NCBI GenBank assembly: GCA_009916335.1
Contig: SAAR01000052.1
Coordinates: 1-14,249 of the forward strand
DNA from: Erysipelotrichia bacterium
GTDB taxonomy: Bacteria > Bacillota_I > Bacilli_A > Erysipelotrichales > Erysipelotrichaceae
DNA length: 14,249 bases
Direction of reading: 5' to 3'
A program made the position numbers and the translations under genes. The notes below the pieces were generated by a model. It was given only the letters and a program-made list of their open reading frames with translations, was not told where the DNA came from and searched no databases. Numbering within the stretch: the first letter of the stretch is position 1; every line of letters begins with the position of its first letter. Below, one piece after another: positions 13,917-14,249 of the stretch.

Positions 13917-14249
13917 AAGAGCTAATACGTTTTTCTTTATATCGCCGCTTTAATAATAAATCGACAAAACTATTTAATCTTATTATTTTTATGGTAATTG
14001 GTGCCGCTTGTTTTAGTGATTTCATCATTGATTGGATTAACCCTTCTTTTAATGAAAAAGAAATTGTGTATGTACAAAATGTAGATGAGCAATTACTATC
14101 CTATCTAAATGAGCATAGTGCAGATACCTATCTTTTTAAAGTGATGAAGGAAAAGAAGAAAACATTGTTAGAAGAAGGATATATGATTCTCGAACAAAAA
14201 ACAGATTATTTTATTATTCATAGTAAGTATGCATTAAATCCAGTGAACC
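13913..14249 (+). CDS. ABC-2-type permease, N-terminal part (partial)
   Basis: The window ends after 112 codons. The start ATG overlaps the stop of the ATPase gene and is preceded by GGGAG (13900-13904). The visible protein has a short basic N-terminus, one membrane helix (about 20-40; LIIFMVIGAACFSDFI) and then a hydrophilic stretch (INPSFNEKEIVYVQNVDEQLLSYL) likely outside the membrane. This is the layout of NatB/ABC-2 permeases, which place a large extracytoplasmic loop after the first helix. Assignment is from layout and pairing with the ATPase; the remaining helices lie beyond the window. Confidence 0.8.
   Translation, partial: MKELIRFSLYRRFNNKSTKLFNLIIFMVIGAACFSDFIIDWINPSFNEKEIVYVQNVDEQLLSYLNEHSADTYLFKVMKEKKKTLLEEGYMILEQKTDYFIIHSKYALNPVN

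Overview
The window is AT-rich, roughly one-third G+C by eye and not computed. Nearly all genes are on the + strand, with strong AGGAGG-type ribosome binding sites, short intergenic gaps with U-tailed hairpins, and a T-box leader in front of a methionyl-tRNA synthetase gene. This fits a low-GC Firmicute. An Erysipelotrichia-type gut bacterium is my best guess, but the sequence does not prove it. There is no sign of phage, IS elements, CRISPR or rRNA/tRNA genes, and most of the window looks like ordinary chromosomal core.

Bases 1-3991 form a phosphate-starvation block. It runs from the end of pstA through pstB and phoU to a terminator. An OmpR-family response regulator and membrane histidine kinase follow (called PhoP/PhoR here), transcribed from their own promoter. 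That promoter carries 11-bp-phased TTCACA-like repeats resembling Pho boxes. The pst genes would import phosphate, PhoU would relay transporter state to the kinase, and the regulator probably controls its own operon.

Bases 4008-6557 encode membrane proteins: a small double-CxxC protein with two membrane segments, translationally coupled to a fusion of an RDD membrane domain with a PHP-type phosphoesterase domain, then a separate divergent RDD-like membrane protein. The PHP domain has several unusual residues at metal-ligand positions.

Bases 6567-8463 hold a diguanylate cyclase (SnoaL-like, PAS, PAS and GGDEF domains) preceded by a long nested inverted repeat that includes its ribosome binding site. 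A small zinc-ribbon protein gene converges on it from the minus strand.

Bases 8809-11934 hold the T-box leader with a readable AUG specifier, metG, and an overlapping gene for a membrane-anchored GNAT-like protein, closed by a terminator. Bases 11939-12915 encode an HPP-like membrane protein with an apparent internal duplication. Bases 13041-14249 begin an ABC exporter operon: a NatA-like ATPase and the start of its permease.

The most noteworthy signals are the putative Pho-box array, the RDD-PHP fusion with altered metal site, the nested inverted repeat before the cyclase, and the tandem HPP-like protein. I see no clear new multi-gene defence or mobile system.
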